A stretch of 64,000 nt of DNA from an uncultured Acetatifactor sp. (GCA_910579755.1 CAJTVB010000002.1:1-64000); one strand, 5' to 3'; positions 41,907 to 50,973 are shown, numbered from the stretch's first letter. Numbers and translations: made by a program. The notes: generated from the letters alone by a model not told the origin.

Positions 41907-42875
41907 ATGAAAGAGTACGACGTAACGGCGTTGGGTGAATTGCTGATTGATTTTACGGAAAACGGAAAAAGCGGGCAGGGAAATCCTCTCTTTGAGGCTA
42001 ACCCCGGAGGAGCTCCCTGCAATGTGCTGGCCATGCTTGCAGGGCTGGGACACAAAACCGCCTTCATCGGAAAGGTGGGCAGGGACTTTTTCGGGGAAAT
42101 GCTGAAGGGAGCCATCCGGGAAGTGGGGATCGATGCCCGGTACCTGCGGATGGATGATCAGGTGCACACCACTTTGGCCCTGGTGCACAACGACGAGAGC
42201 GGCGACAGGGACTTTTCCTTTTACCGGGATCCCGGGGCGGATATGATGCTTGGAGAGGAGGAAGTGCCAAAAGAGCTTCTGCGCAGCACCAGGCTGTTCC
42301 ATTTCGGAACGCTCTCCATGACTCACGAGGGAGTGCGCCGGGCCACAAAGAAAGCAGTGGAAACGGCAAAGGAAGCCGGAGCATTGATTTCCTTTGATCC
42401 CAATCTGCGTCCGCCCCTGTGGAAGGATCTGGAGGAGGCAAGAGAGCAGGTGCTGTACGGACTGGCCCACTGCCATATTCTGAAGATATCCGACAACGAG
42501 ATCCAGTGGCTTACCGGTCTGGAGGATTACGATGCCGGGGCAGCGTGGATCCGGGAGAGGTTTTCCATTCCTTTGATTCTGCTGTCCATGGGTAAGGACG
42601 GAAGCCGGGCCTATTATCAGGGACGGATGGTGGAAGCGGCTCCGTATCTGCGGAATGATACCGTGGAGACCACGGGAGCCGGGGACACCTTCTGCGGCAG
42701 CGTTCTGCATTATGTGCTGGAGCGGGGACTGGAGAATCTGACGGACGGAGAGCTTGCGGAAATGCTGGATTTCGCCAACTGCGCAGCCTCTATTGTAACC
42801 ACCCGGAAGGGTGCGCTGCGGGTGATGCCTTCAGGAGAGGAGGTGGAAAGAGAGCGGGCTGCCCGGAGAGTCTGA
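41907..42875 (+). CDS. scrK: PfkB-family fructokinase
   Basis: A 322-residue sugar kinase. The N-terminal signature GGAPCNVLAMLAGLGHKTAFIG and the C-terminal ATP-site motif VETTGAGDTFCG with the catalytic aspartate are intact. The ATG at 41907 has GGAGG 5 bases upstream; an ATG at 41895 is also possible, and the frame from 41808 overlapping GH32 is not supported. It phosphorylates the fructose released by GH32. The neighbours make fructose a more likely substrate than ribose or ketodeoxygluconate. Confidence 0.9.
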   Translation: MKEYDVTALGELLIDFTENGKSGQGNPLFEANPGGAPCNVLAMLAGLGHKTAFIGKVGRDFFGEMLKGAIREVGIDARYLRMDDQVHTTLALVHNDESGDRDFSFYRDPGADMMLGEEEVPKELLRSTRLFHFGTLSMTHEGVRRATKKAVETAKEAGALISFDPNLRPPLWKDLEEAREQVLYGLAHCHILKISDNEIQWLTGLEDYDAGAAWIRERFSIPLILLSMGKDGSRAYYQGRMVEAAPYLRNDTVETTGAGDTFCGSVLHYVLERGLENLTDGELAEMLDFANCAASIVTTRKGALRVMPSGEEVERERAARRV

Positions 42876-42927
42876 AAGAGGTGAAGGAAGCATGGTATAG
42901 TACAAAAGAAATGAGGAGGGACTGAAC

Positions 42928-43965
42928 ATGATATTTCAAATTTATGACGGAAGAACGGGCTGGCAGATATTAGGATGGATTCTGGTATTTGCGGGACTGA
43001 TACTGGTAAATGAGATCGCACGCCGCAGCAAGGCGGGAGGAATGGCCTGCTTTTTTGCGCTTCCGGCGGTGCTGACCGTATATTTTATCGCTATTTATGT
43101 GGGCGCCGGCACCGGAGCCCAATGGGCTCTGAACAATCAGACCTATGTACATATGAACAGCTGGTTCCATTATGCAAAGCTCTATGCGGCGCTGGCGGGC
43201 TGTATCGGGTTTATGGTGCTGAAATACCACTGGGGAAAGCTGGGGAAATCCCACGGCTTTAAGGTGTTTCCCTTTGTGATCGTGGCCATCAATATCCTGA
43301 TTGCGGTGGTGTCCGATTTCGAGTCGGTGATCCGCGCGGGCTCCGTCATGGGCGGATGGTGGAAATCATCGGAGGGCGTATGGCTTTACGGCGGATGGTG
43401 GAATATTTTAAACGGCATAGCCGGCCTGATCAATATTTTGTGCATGACCGGCTGGTGGGGAATTTATTCCTCCAAGGATAAAAAGGATATGCTGTGGCCG
43501 GATATGACCTGGTGCTTTATTCTGGCTTATGATATCTGGAATTTCCAGTATACCTATCTGAATCTGCCCACCCACGCCTGGTACTGCGGCTTTGCCCTGC
43601 TGCTGGCGCCTACGGTGGCCAATGCCCTGTGGAATAAGGGCGGCTGGATCCAGAATCGTGCAAATACATTGGCTCTTTGGTGTATGTTTGCCCAGGTGTT
43701 CCCGCTGTTCCAGGATGGAAGCAGATTTACCACCGTGTCGGCGGTATACGGCGCCGGCGGCGCAGCCGCAGCCTTTGGGGAGACAATGCCTGCCACGGCT
43801 AATCCTGCGGCGCAGGGTGTCATTTCCGTGATTTCCATTGTGGTAAATATTGTGGTGTTTGCCGTGATTCTGAAGCGGGCAGCCGCTCAGAAAAAGAACC
43901 CTTACACCAATGAAATTTTTACGGACCAAAAGGACTTTAAACAGGCAATGAGCCGGGCGGAATAG
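42928..43965 (+). CDS. DUF5692-family integral membrane protein
   Basis: A 345-residue protein with about nine hydrophobic helices and an unusual density of tryptophan (WWKSSEGVWLYGGWWN near residue 140). The family is recognised by its WY/NW-rich loops and is common in Lachnospiraceae; no function is known. GAGGAGGGAC precedes the ATG. It lies downstream of the fructokinase with a 52-base gap and could be cotranscribed with it. A role in sugar transport or export is a guess only. Confidence 0.8.
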   Translation: MIFQIYDGRTGWQILGWILVFAGLILVNEIARRSKAGGMACFFALPAVLTVYFIAIYVGAGTGAQWALNNQTYVHMNSWFHYAKLYAALAGCIGFMVLKYHWGKLGKSHGFKVFPFVIVAINILIAVVSDFESVIRAGSVMGGWWKSSEGVWLYGGWWNILNGIAGLINILCMTGWWGIYSSKDKKDMLWPDMTWCFILAYDIWNFQYTYLNLPTHAWYCGFALLLAPTVANALWNKGGWIQNRANTLALWCMFAQVFPLFQDGSRFTTVSAVYGAGGAAAAFGETMPATANPAAQGVISVISIVVNIVVFAVILKRAAAQKKNPYTNEIFTDQKDFKQAMSRAE

Positions 43966-44069
43966 CTTTTTATGCCAGCGTGGAGACCTATCCTTTTGCA
44001 GATGAAAAGTTTGAGTACCAGTATCATGGAACCACTGAGATGTATGAACGAAGCGGTATATCCCGTTAA
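43965..44069 (+). pseudogene. C-terminal remnant resembling a GNAT acetyltransferase
   Basis: A 34-codon frame directly after the DUF5692 stop reads FYASVETYPFADEKF, then YQYHGTTEMYERSG, which resembles the last strand and helix of GNAT acetyltransferases (Y-x-Y-HG-x-x-EMYE-x-x-G). It has no start codon. It is too short to be certain. Confidence 0.35.
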
Positions 44070-44070
44070 G

Positions 44071-44117
44071 CATTTCCCTTGTTTTTTCTCCTGTCAGAAA
44101 AAACAAGGGAAATTTTT
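44071..44117 (+). terminator. Strong intrinsic terminator after DUF5692
   Basis: A perfect 18-base stem (ATTTCCCTTGTTTTTTCT at 44072-44089 with its complement at 44096-44113), CCTGTC loop and following T run. It ends the raffinose-DUF5692 transcription unit. The next 190 bases up to GH5 hold only the promoter and operator listed below. Confidence 0.9.
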
Positions 44118-44221
44118 GTATGTTTGATTACAATTCTTTTGACAGAAGCAAAAAACCTTCTTCATCAGGTTTGGGCTGCATATTTTCATTCATGGCGCAA
44201 GGATCAAAATTCATTTATAAA

Positions 44222-44250
44222 TTGCAAATGTGAACAGGACAGTGTATAAT
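44222..44250 (+). promoter_or_regulatory. Promoter of the GH5 gene
   Basis: TTGCAA and TATAAT are separated by 17 bases. The LacI-type operator begins 2 bases downstream of the -10, so repressor binding would block initiation. Confidence 0.75.
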
Positions 44251-44252
44251 GG

Positions 44253-44266
44253 AACAAAAACGTTTT
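44253..44266. promoter_or_regulatory. LacI-type operator O3 (GH5)
   Basis: AACAAAAACGTTTT, a CG-centred palindromic core typical of LacI-family operators. The identical 14 bases occur at 52817 and 52868. The LacI gene at 45702 is the obvious candidate to bind it. Confidence 0.75.
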
Positions 44267-44309
44267 TTTAATGCAGTGAAATCATTAAGGTGCAGGAGCG
44301 GGAAGGTAT

Positions 44310-45539
44310 ATGCAAATGGGAAAAATGGGACTGGCGGGGGCCGGCGTATTGATGGCAGCAGCCACATTGCTTTCGGGCTGCGGAAGTGAAGAGCAACAGG
44401 AACGTCCTTTGTCTGTGGAAAACGGAAAAATAGTGGATTACAGAGGGGAGGAGGTCATACTTCGGGGAGTGAACCTGGGAGGCTGGCTGATCCAGGAAAG
44501 CTGGATGTGCCCGGTGAACGGAGCGGACAGGGAATGGGCCAATCTGGATACTCTGGAGCTTTTGGAGAGCCGGTTCAGCGAGGAGCAGGTGCAGACCCTG
44601 CTGGATACCTACCAGGACAACTGGATCACGGAGGAGGATATCAGAGGAATTGCTGGGCTGGGCTGTAATGTGATCAGAGTGCCCTTCTGGTACAGGAATT
44701 TCATGAAGGACGAGCAGGGGACCTGGATCAATGACAATATGGACGAAAATCCCGGGTTTAAGCGCCTGGACTGGGTGATTGAACAGGCGGAGAAGAACGG
44801 AATGTACGTAATACTGGATATGCATGGCTGTCCCGGCGGACAGAGCATGGATCATTGCTGCGGAACGCTGTGCCAGAACAGGCTTTATACGGATGAGCAA
44901 TGCCAGGAGACCATGGAGAAGCTTTGGATCACCATTGCCGAAAGGTACAAGGACTGTGTAACCGTGGCGGCTTACGACATTATGAATGAACCCCAGAATA
45001 ACGGAGGATATGAAGGGGAAAACAGCTACGATCCCTGGCAGAAAGAGTCCTGGGAGATGAGCAACCAAATTTACGACAGAATGATAAAGGCCATACGCCA
45101 GGTGGATGAGGACCATATTATCACGGTGGAGGGAATCTGGAGGATAACCAATCTGCCGGATCCGGAAAAAATGGGATGGACGAATATGATGTACCAGCTG
45201 CATCTGTACGATGGGGATGAAACCTTCCGGGAGCTGGCGGCGGATCTGGCAAAGAGGTCGGAAAGGTATAATGTGGCGGCGTATGTGGGAGAATTTCAGA
45301 ACATGCACGGCTTGAAGATCTGCAACGAGTACGGAATCAGCTGGACCACCTGGACATATAAGGGAACCAATGAAGATGTGGCGAACTTTTTCTGGTATTT
45401 CGGAAAGCCGGAAAGAGCGGACTGCGCAAATGATTCCTACGAAGAGATTCTTCAAAAATGGGGTGATCCGATCCGGACAGAGCATTTTGCCCAAAAGCTG
45501 GCGGTGGTGCGGCAGATCCGGGAGCAGGCGGGTCAGTAA
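44310..45539 (+). CDS. GH5-family beta-glucanase-like lipoprotein
   Basis: A 409-residue lipoprotein (LLSGC lipobox, cysteine near residue 24) exposed on the cell surface. The TIM barrel begins with GVNLGGWLIQESWM, typical of the exo-beta-1,3-glucanase-like GH5 branch. Acid/base E227 is in YDIMNEPQ and nucleophile E328 in YVGEFQN; the LDMHGCPGGQ loop is present. AGGAGCGGGAAGG precedes the ATG. It should cleave beta-glucosidic links, with beta-1,3/1,6-glucan a reasonable guess. It shares its operator with importer locus 2, so its products are probably the substrate of that importer. Confidence 0.88.
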   Translation: MQMGKMGLAGAGVLMAAATLLSGCGSEEQQERPLSVENGKIVDYRGEEVILRGVNLGGWLIQESWMCPVNGADREWANLDTLELLESRFSEEQVQTLLDTYQDNWITEEDIRGIAGLGCNVIRVPFWYRNFMKDEQGTWINDNMDENPGFKRLDWVIEQAEKNGMYVILDMHGCPGGQSMDHCCGTLCQNRLYTDEQCQETMEKLWITIAERYKDCVTVAAYDIMNEPQNNGGYEGENSYDPWQKESWEMSNQIYDRMIKAIRQVDEDHIITVEGIWRITNLPDPEKMGWTNMMYQLHLYDGDETFRELAADLAKRSERYNVAAYVGEFQNMHGLKICNEYGISWTTWTYKGTNEDVANFFWYFGKPERADCANDSYEEILQKWGDPIRTEHFAQKLAVVRQIREQAGQ

Positions 45540-45544
45540 AAGAG

Positions 45545-45692
45545 AGCCGTAAAGGGAGGGAAATAAAAGGAAGGAAAAGGAAGGAAGTAAAAGGAAAGAA
45601 AAGGAAGGAAGTAAAAGGAAAGAAGTAAGAATAAAGAAGTAAGAATAAAGAAGTAAGAGGAAAGAGGTAAACGGAGAGAAGTCAAAGGAGGG
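45545..45692 (+). repeat. Polypurine tract with short tandem repeats between GH5 and LacI
   Basis: About 150 bases with very few pyrimidines. They contain two near-identical 24-base units built on GGAAGGAAGTAAAAGGAAAG, then repeats of GAAGTAAGAATAAA. The tract ends in the AAAGGAGGGA ribosome binding site of the LacI gene. The long open frame on the opposite strand through it is a low-complexity shadow. Confidence 0.8.
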
Positions 45693-45701
45693 ACAAGGGC
45701 C

Positions 45702-46697
45702 GTGAAGAGAATTACAATAAAGGATGTGGCGAAGGAAGCCGGAGTATCTATCACCACGGTATCCCATGCGCTCTCCGGCCAGGGAGTTTTGAAGCAGGAG
45801 ACCAGGGACAGGGTGGCGCAGATCGCGAAGCGGATGCAGTATATACCGGACTGGAGCGGCCAGAATTTGAAATCTGCAGAGACGGGTATGCTGGGCTTTT
45901 TTACCTCGTCCATATCGGGCTTTTACGGAGTGTTGATGGAGGCTATGCACCATGAGTGCGGACTTCACGGCTATGAGATGGAGATTTTTATCATAGAGAG
46001 CGGCGAAAGGCTGCTCCAGCTTTTGATGGGAAAGCGGGTGGACGGAGCCGTGGTTCTGCACAGCGGACTGAAGGAGGAGCAGGAGAGGTTTTTGTATGAT
46101 ATGGAGTTTCCTGTAGTCTATCTGGACCGGGAGATCCGGGAACGGCATACCTCCAGCGTGCTGTTTGATTCCTATCAGGCGGGCCGTATGGCGGCGGAGT
46201 ATCTGTATGCCCTGGGACATCGGAGAATTCTGACCCTGCGGGGCGTGGACTGGACCTATGACGGCCTGCAGCGTCAGACAGGCTTTGAGGATTATATGAG
46301 AGAGAAGAATTGTCCTGTGGAGCAGGAGTATAACATAAGCGCCCTGTTTAACCGGTTTGTGGCCTATGATGAGATTAAAGCCTTTCTGAAAAAAGGACTG
46401 CCGCTTCCCGATGCTGTCTTTGCAGGCAATGACGACAGCGCCTTCGGATGCATCAAGGCCCTGATGGAGGCCGGCTATTCCGTGCCGGAGGATATCAGTG
46501 TATTGGGATGCGACGATATTGAGCTGAGTCAATGGTACACACCGGCCCTGACCACCATCCGCACCCACATTACGGAGCAGGGAGGCCTGGCAATCAGAGA
46601 GCTGACGGAGCTGCTTTCCGGAAAGAAGGAGGGCCGGATTCACAGGATTAAAGGAGAATTAATCGAGAGAAGCTCCTGCCGCAGGAAGGGCGAATAA
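45702..46697 (+). CDS. LacI-family regulator linked to GH5 and importer locus 2
   Basis: A 331-residue repressor with GTG start after AAAGGAGGGA. The helix-turn-helix is at the extreme N-terminus (TIKDVAKEAGVSITTVSHALSG), then a hinge helix and a sugar-binding domain (GFFTSSISGFYGVLMEAM, DAVFAGNDDSAFGCIKAL, ISVLGCDDIELSQWYTPALT). It follows the GH5 gene in the same orientation, from which it is separated by the polypurine tract, so read-through would provide autoregulation via operator O3. Confidence 0.92.
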   Translation: MKRITIKDVAKEAGVSITTVSHALSGQGVLKQETRDRVAQIAKRMQYIPDWSGQNLKSAETGMLGFFTSSISGFYGVLMEAMHHECGLHGYEMEIFIIESGERLLQLLMGKRVDGAVVLHSGLKEEQERFLYDMEFPVVYLDREIRERHTSSVLFDSYQAGRMAAEYLYALGHRRILTLRGVDWTYDGLQRQTGFEDYMREKNCPVEQEYNISALFNRFVAYDEIKAFLKKGLPLPDAVFAGNDDSAFGCIKALMEAGYSVPEDISVLGCDDIELSQWYTPALTTIRTHITEQGGLAIRELTELLSGKKEGRIHRIKGELIERSSCRRKGE

Positions 46698-46712
46698 GGG
46701 AGTATACATTGA

Positions 46713-46741
46713 TTGACAAAAATAAAAATGCCGTCTATAAT
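46713..46741 (+). promoter_or_regulatory. Consensus promoter of the DUF4143-type ATPase
   Basis: TTGACA and TATAAT with a 17-base spacer, a perfect sigma-A promoter, 72 bases before the start codon. Confidence 0.9.
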
Positions 46742-46813
46742 AAATTTATATTTTAGTTTAGCCGGATTTTGAAAATCGGCAGATCCTGACATTGAAAACA
46801 AGGAGGGATTGTC

Positions 46814-48088
46814 ATGGCATATATCAAGAGGGCGGCTGAAAACACGATTGCAGGGATATCAAAGATGTTTCCGGTGCTTTTAGTAACAGGTCCAAGACAG
46901 GTCGGAAAAACAACTTTACTGCAAAAGCTGGCAGAAGCAGAGAATGAAGCGGGTGAAAAACGTAAGTACGTAACCCTGGACGATCCTGATGCAAGATATC
47001 TTGCAAAACGCGATCCGGCCCTGTTTCTGCAAAGATATTCGGCTCCGGTATTGATCGATGAGATTCAGTATGCAACTGAGCTGCTTCCTTACATTAAGAT
47101 GAGTGTGGATCGTTCAAAACGAAAGGGAGATTTCTGGCTTACAGGCTCACAGGCTTTTCGATTGATGAAAAATGTAAGCGAAAGCCTTGCAGGGCGTGTA
47201 GGCATTGTGAGTTTGCCGGGATTGTCTGATGCGGAAATATATCAGATTCCAAGCGAACCGTTTTCTACGGATCCCGGACACTTGATGAATCGCCTGGCTG
47301 TGGCAAAACCACGGGGATTAAACGAAATCTATCAGAGGATATTTAAAGGCTCTATGCCGGAGCTCTATGCGGATGAAAATGTTGACTGGGAAACCTATTA
47401 CCGCTCCTATGTGGATACGTATTTGCAGCGGGATATTCGTGATTTGGCACAGGTTGCCGACGAGATGCAGTTTTATAATTTTATGACCATTGTAGCAGCG
47501 CATACTTCCAAACCGGTGGTATATGAGGAACTGGCGGGTGCGGCAGGCATATCGGCGCCGACGGCAAAAAAGTGGCTGTCGATTCTGGTGTCGTCACATA
47601 TTATAGCGCTGGTACAGCCATATCACAACAATATCCTAAAGCGTGTCGTAAAAATGCCGCTGCTTCATTTTTTAGATACAGGTCTGGCGGCGTATCTGTT
47701 AAAATGGGGGAATCCGGAGGCTCTGGAAAGAGGCGCAATGTCAGGGGCCATATTTGAAAGCTATGTGTTTTCGGAAATTTACAAAAGCTATTGGAACGCC
47801 GGGAAGGAGCCTCCGATTTTTTATTACAGGGACAAAGATCAAAAGGAGATCGACCTGCTGATTTATCAAAACGGGGTGCTGTCTCCCATAGAAATAAAAA
47901 AAGCGGCGTCACCCGGGAGAGGCGCAATCAAAAATTTTCATGTTTTGGATCGGGTTTGTACAACAAAAGACTTTGGCGGAATGGAGACACTTAAGGTGCA
48001 GCTGGGAGCCGGAAGCGTTATTTGCATGGCTTCCGACCTGCTCCCTGTTGATGAGAAAAACTGGTATGTGCCGGTTTGGCTGATTTGA
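46814..48088 (+). CDS. AAA_14/DUF4143 ATPase
   Basis: A 424-residue cytosolic protein with Walker A GPRQVGKTT (K32), Walker B VLIDEIQYATELLPYIK, and a sensor-like WLTGSQAFRLM. The C-terminal DUF4143 domain has a winged-helix part (VVYEELAGAAGISAPTAKKW) and the nuclease-like end FYYRDKDQKEIDLLIYQNG followed by LSPIEIKKA, which has the D-x(n)-E-x-K pattern of PD-(D/E)XK enzymes. The family is widespread and its role is unsettled; toxin-antitoxin or defence links have been proposed. It has its own consensus promoter and terminator. Confidence 0.92.
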   Translation: MAYIKRAAENTIAGISKMFPVLLVTGPRQVGKTTLLQKLAEAENEAGEKRKYVTLDDPDARYLAKRDPALFLQRYSAPVLIDEIQYATELLPYIKMSVDRSKRKGDFWLTGSQAFRLMKNVSESLAGRVGIVSLPGLSDAEIYQIPSEPFSTDPGHLMNRLAVAKPRGLNEIYQRIFKGSMPELYADENVDWETYYRSYVDTYLQRDIRDLAQVADEMQFYNFMTIVAAHTSKPVVYEELAGAAGISAPTAKKWLSILVSSHIIALVQPYHNNILKRVVKMPLLHFLDTGLAAYLLKWGNPEALERGAMSGAIFESYVFSEIYKSYWNAGKEPPIFYYRDKDQKEIDLLIYQNGVLSPIEIKKAASPGRGAIKNFHVLDRVCTTKDFGGMETLKVQLGAGSVICMASDLLPVDEKNWYVPVWLI

Positions 48089-48119
48089 AAAAGCCACCCT
48101 CTGCGGAGGGCGGCTTTTT
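48087..48119. terminator. Bidirectional terminator between ATPase and BceB-like permease
   Basis: AAAAAGCCACCCTC pairs with GAGGGCGGCTTTTT (one mismatch) around TGCG; A and T runs on both sides allow it to stop the converging transcripts from either strand. Confidence 0.85.
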
Positions 48120-48163
48120 GCAGTATGGCACCATGCTGAGGAAAAGCTTTGGCCAGCGTTTTC

Positions 48164-50113
48164 CTAAAACGAGTCCGGCAGAACATTTCGTTTCAGACTG
48201 GTGTAGGCCAGCAGGATATAAACGGCGTAAATCAGGAAGAAAATACCCAGGGCGGCGCTGATGATCACGGCGGGGCCAAAGGCGCCTGTCATGACTCCCG
48301 GCTCCGGAGCCCCGCACAGGTTCAGGATAAAGGGTACTCCGATGAGGATGGGCGGTACTGCGGGCATGGCATAGTATATGGCGAACTGGGTCCGCAGGGT
48401 TTTTGACATCTCCCGCCGGTTCATGCCAAGCTTTTGGAGCAGCAGGAACTGGCGCCTGTAATGCGCTGATTCGCTGAGCTGCTGGATGGTGAGAATGGTG
48501 GCGGCGGTCATGGTGAGAGCCACGGCCAGGTAGTACAGAGGAAACACGGTGATGGCGGTCTGAGAGGCAATCTCCGCTTCTTCCCTGGCTTTGGTGGTTA
48601 TATAATCCTGGGACTCGGTCCAATCCACGATCTCGTTGTGAAGGTATGTCATGGCCTCATACTGGTCCTGAGTCACCGGCACAGCTGTTTTGGCAGCGTA
48701 GGCTCTGTGGTGGACGGTCAGACCCTGCACGGCTTCATCCGGAACCACCAGGATATAACCGCGGCCATTGGAGGTCCAGCCGCCCTGAGCCAGATGTTCG
48801 GTATAAATGTCTCCCGGGGTCAGAGAAGTATTACCCAGAACCAGGGGCTGTGTGTACTCCTTCAGGCAGGGCTCCAGATAGGTCATGCAGTGGATGAGAT
48901 ACTGTCCTTCTTTCAGTTCTGCGGTCTTGCAGCCTGCGATGGAGCGCAGAGCAGCATAATCACTGTAGCTAAGAATGGGATCCTGATCATAGCTGTAATT
49001 GTAGTAGGCCGTCTGAGAGCTTACATAATCCAGCATCTGAGTGCTGCCGCTTAGATAGACCTGATACAGAACGGATTTTTCCACAGGAATAGTTTCTGTA
49101 ATGTAGTCTAGATAGACGGAATGATCCCGCTGCATATCATCCATGCCGATATACAGGTCAAAGCATGTGTTTTCCGATGCCCGGCCCACAAAGATTCCGC
49201 GAAATACCAGCCCTGAGCCCTCACAGATGAAGGTGGCGGTAAAAAGTACGGAAATGACGGCCATGAGCGTTCCCATGGTGGCCAGCTTGGCGGTAAGGGT
49301 GCGGAAGACCAGCAGGCTTTGACCTCTGTACTTTTGCCAAGGCCGTTTGTCGAAAAATGCCGGAACCCCGGAGGCAAAGCTGAGAAAGAAGCCGAAGAGG
49401 AACAGGATCACACACCCTGCCCCAAGGACTCCCAAGGACATATTTCCGGCCATCAGCAGGAGGGTACCTGCCACACCCAGCACAATAGACACAGAAAAAA
49501 CCCGGAGGCGCCGTCTGCCGGTTTGAATGACCACGCCCTCATTTTGCCTGTCATAGTAGATGAGGTCGTGGATTTTTGCCTTGCGGATATATCTGCGGCT
49601 CCGGGCCAGGGCATAGAGATAGATCAGAGCGAAGCTTGCCGCAGTCAGTGCCAGGGCAGGGACGGAAAAGCCGAAGGAAAAGTGGTAGGGCAGGCCGAAG
49701 AGAGCCAGCGTCATGGCCCGGAAGGCCTGATAGAGCAATCCTCCCAGAATGATGCCCAGTATCAGAGAACAGCCCCCCACGACCAGATTCTCCAGAAAGA
49801 ACAGCCGGGCCGCCTGCTTGTTTTCCAGACCAATCAGAAGATAAGTGCCCAGTTCCCGGCCCCGGCGAAGGAGCATAAATCGGGTGGCATAGGCCACCAG
49901 CCAGCCAAAGACACAGAGCACTACTATATCGGCCAGAGCAATCAGCACCGGCAGCATTTCCATGGTCTGGGACAGGGTATTAATCTCCCGGGAAAATATC
50001 AGTCCGTTAAAGGAATAGAGCAGGGCGGCAGCCAGCACCACGGTGACAAAGTATACCATATAATCTCTGGCCTGGCGTCTGGCGTTGCGTAAAGAGAGTT
50101 TAAATAACGTCAC
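48164..50113 (-). CDS. BceB-type ABC permease (FtsX fold)
   Basis: A 649-residue permease with about ten helices and one large extracellular loop between helices 7 and 8 (residues about 315-525), which in BceB-type transporters binds the cell-wall-active peptide. I set the start at the GTG at 50113, because AGGAGGT lies 7 bases upstream and the family begins M-TLFKLSLRNARRQ; the GTG at 50122 is too close to that site. The start overlaps the end of the ATPase gene, so translation is coupled. Role: detection and removal of bacitracin-like or lantibiotic peptides together with the adjacent kinase. Confidence 0.9.
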   Translation of the reverse strand: MTLFKLSLRNARRQARDYMVYFVTVVLAAALLYSFNGLIFSREINTLSQTMEMLPVLIALADIVVLCVFGWLVAYATRFMLLRRGRELGTYLLIGLENKQAARLFFLENLVVGGCSLILGIILGGLLYQAFRAMTLALFGLPYHFSFGFSVPALALTAASFALIYLYALARSRRYIRKAKIHDLIYYDRQNEGVVIQTGRRRLRVFSVSIVLGVAGTLLLMAGNMSLGVLGAGCVILFLFGFFLSFASGVPAFFDKRPWQKYRGQSLLVFRTLTAKLATMGTLMAVISVLFTATFICEGSGLVFRGIFVGRASENTCFDLYIGMDDMQRDHSVYLDYITETIPVEKSVLYQVYLSGSTQMLDYVSSQTAYYNYSYDQDPILSYSDYAALRSIAGCKTAELKEGQYLIHCMTYLEPCLKEYTQPLVLGNTSLTPGDIYTEHLAQGGWTSNGRGYILVVPDEAVQGLTVHHRAYAAKTAVPVTQDQYEAMTYLHNEIVDWTESQDYITTKAREEAEIASQTAITVFPLYYLAVALTMTAATILTIQQLSESAHYRRQFLLLQKLGMNRREMSKTLRTQFAIYYAMPAVPPILIGVPFILNLCGAPEPGVMTGAFGPAVIISAALGIFFLIYAVYILLAYTSLKRNVLPDSF

Positions 50114-50858
50114 TGATATCACCTCCTAACGCAGCCAGTACATCCAGGATTTCGTGGTAAAATATGGATCTGCTCCGGTCTCCCCTGAGCAGTTCGTTAA
50201 AGACCCTGCCGTCTTTTAAAAACAGCACCCGTTTGGCGTAGCCGGCACTGTAGGCATCATGGGTGACCATCAGGATAGTGGCTCCCATTTCCCGGTTCAT
50301 GGTGTCCATGATGTCCAACAGGTTTTTGGACGATTTGGAGTCCAGAGCTCCGGTGGGTTCGTCGGCCAAAAGCAGAGATTGTCCCGCCACGATGGCCCGG
50401 GCACAGGCGGCTCTCTGCTTTTGGCCCCCGGATACCTGGTAGGGGAATTTGGGCAGAATTTCGGTAATGCCCAGCTTCCCGGCTGTCTCCCGCACCCGGT
50501 TTGGCACTTCTTTGGAATCGGCATGATTCAGGGAGAGCGCCAGGCCGATGTTTTCTTCAATGGTCAGGGTGTCCAGAAGATTGAAGTCCTGGAACACGAA
50601 GCCCAGACGCTCTCTTCGGAATCTGGCCAGCTCTGTCTCCGACAGGTCGGCAACGCTGACTCCGTCCAGCAGGATTTTGCCTGCGCTGATGGTGTCGATG
50701 GTGGAGATGCAGTTGAGCAGGGTGGTTTTGCCGCTGCCGGACGCTCCCATGATAGCCAGAAATTCCCCGTTCTCCACTTCGAAGCTTACCCGGTCCAGAG
50801 CTTTGGTGACATTGTTTTTACTTCCATAATATTTTTCAATATTTTGTACTTGCAGCAT
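50100..50858 (-). CDS. BceA-type ABC ATPase
   Basis: A 252-residue ATPase of the MacB/LolD/BceA class: Walker A GASGSGKTT, signature VSGGQKQR, Walker B LLLADEPTGALD and the H-loop in VTHD. AAGGAGGT precedes the ATG. It pairs with the following permease and is preceded by a palindrome that probably binds the module's response regulator. Confidence 0.95.
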   Translation of the reverse strand: MLQVQNIEKYYGSKNNVTKALDRVSFEVENGEFLAIMGASGSGKTTLLNCISTIDTISAGKILLDGVSVADLSETELARFRRERLGFVFQDFNLLDTLTIEENIGLALSLNHADSKEVPNRVRETAGKLGITEILPKFPYQVSGGQKQRAACARAIVAGQSLLLADEPTGALDSKSSKNLLDIMDTMNREMGATILMVTHDAYSAGYAKRVLFLKDGRVFNELLRGDRSRSIFYHEILDVLAALGGDISDVI

Positions 50859-50933
50859 TGTGTACCTCCTTTGTCTGTGGGACTATCGTAAACCAAAAAC
50901 AAAGGATGTTGTATCGAAGTGATATTGATTTTT

Positions 50934-50949
50934 CTTACAATTTTGTAAG
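50934..50949. promoter_or_regulatory. Palindrome upstream of bceA-like gene, candidate response-regulator site
   Basis: CTTACAA-TT-TTGTAAG has perfect 7-base arms. It lies 76 bases upstream of the ATPase start, between the kinase and transporter genes, where BceR-type regulators bind inverted repeats to induce the transporter. The downstream -10 is weak, as expected for an activated promoter. Confidence 0.5.
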
Positions 50950-50973
50950 GCAAACGCATATTTCACAGATTCT

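Noticed and set aside
44128..44220. Minus-strand reading ending MNENMQPKPDEEGFLLLSKEL
   Set aside because: It looks protein-like and might be the tail of a lost gene, but it is only about 30 codons, has no homology I can name, and the region upstream on that strand is the GH5 promoter.
45545..45692. Polypurine tract as a CRISPR array or IS end
   Set aside because: There are no regular spacers or conserved repeat units longer than about 24 bases, and no cas or transposase gene nearby.
44268..46643. A 791-codon open frame on the minus strand
   Set aside because: It covers GH5, the polypurine tract and LacI in antisense. Its translation is histidine/leucine/isoleucine rich with a Phe/Ser/Leu low-complexity centre, has no family features, and both plus-strand genes are clearly real.
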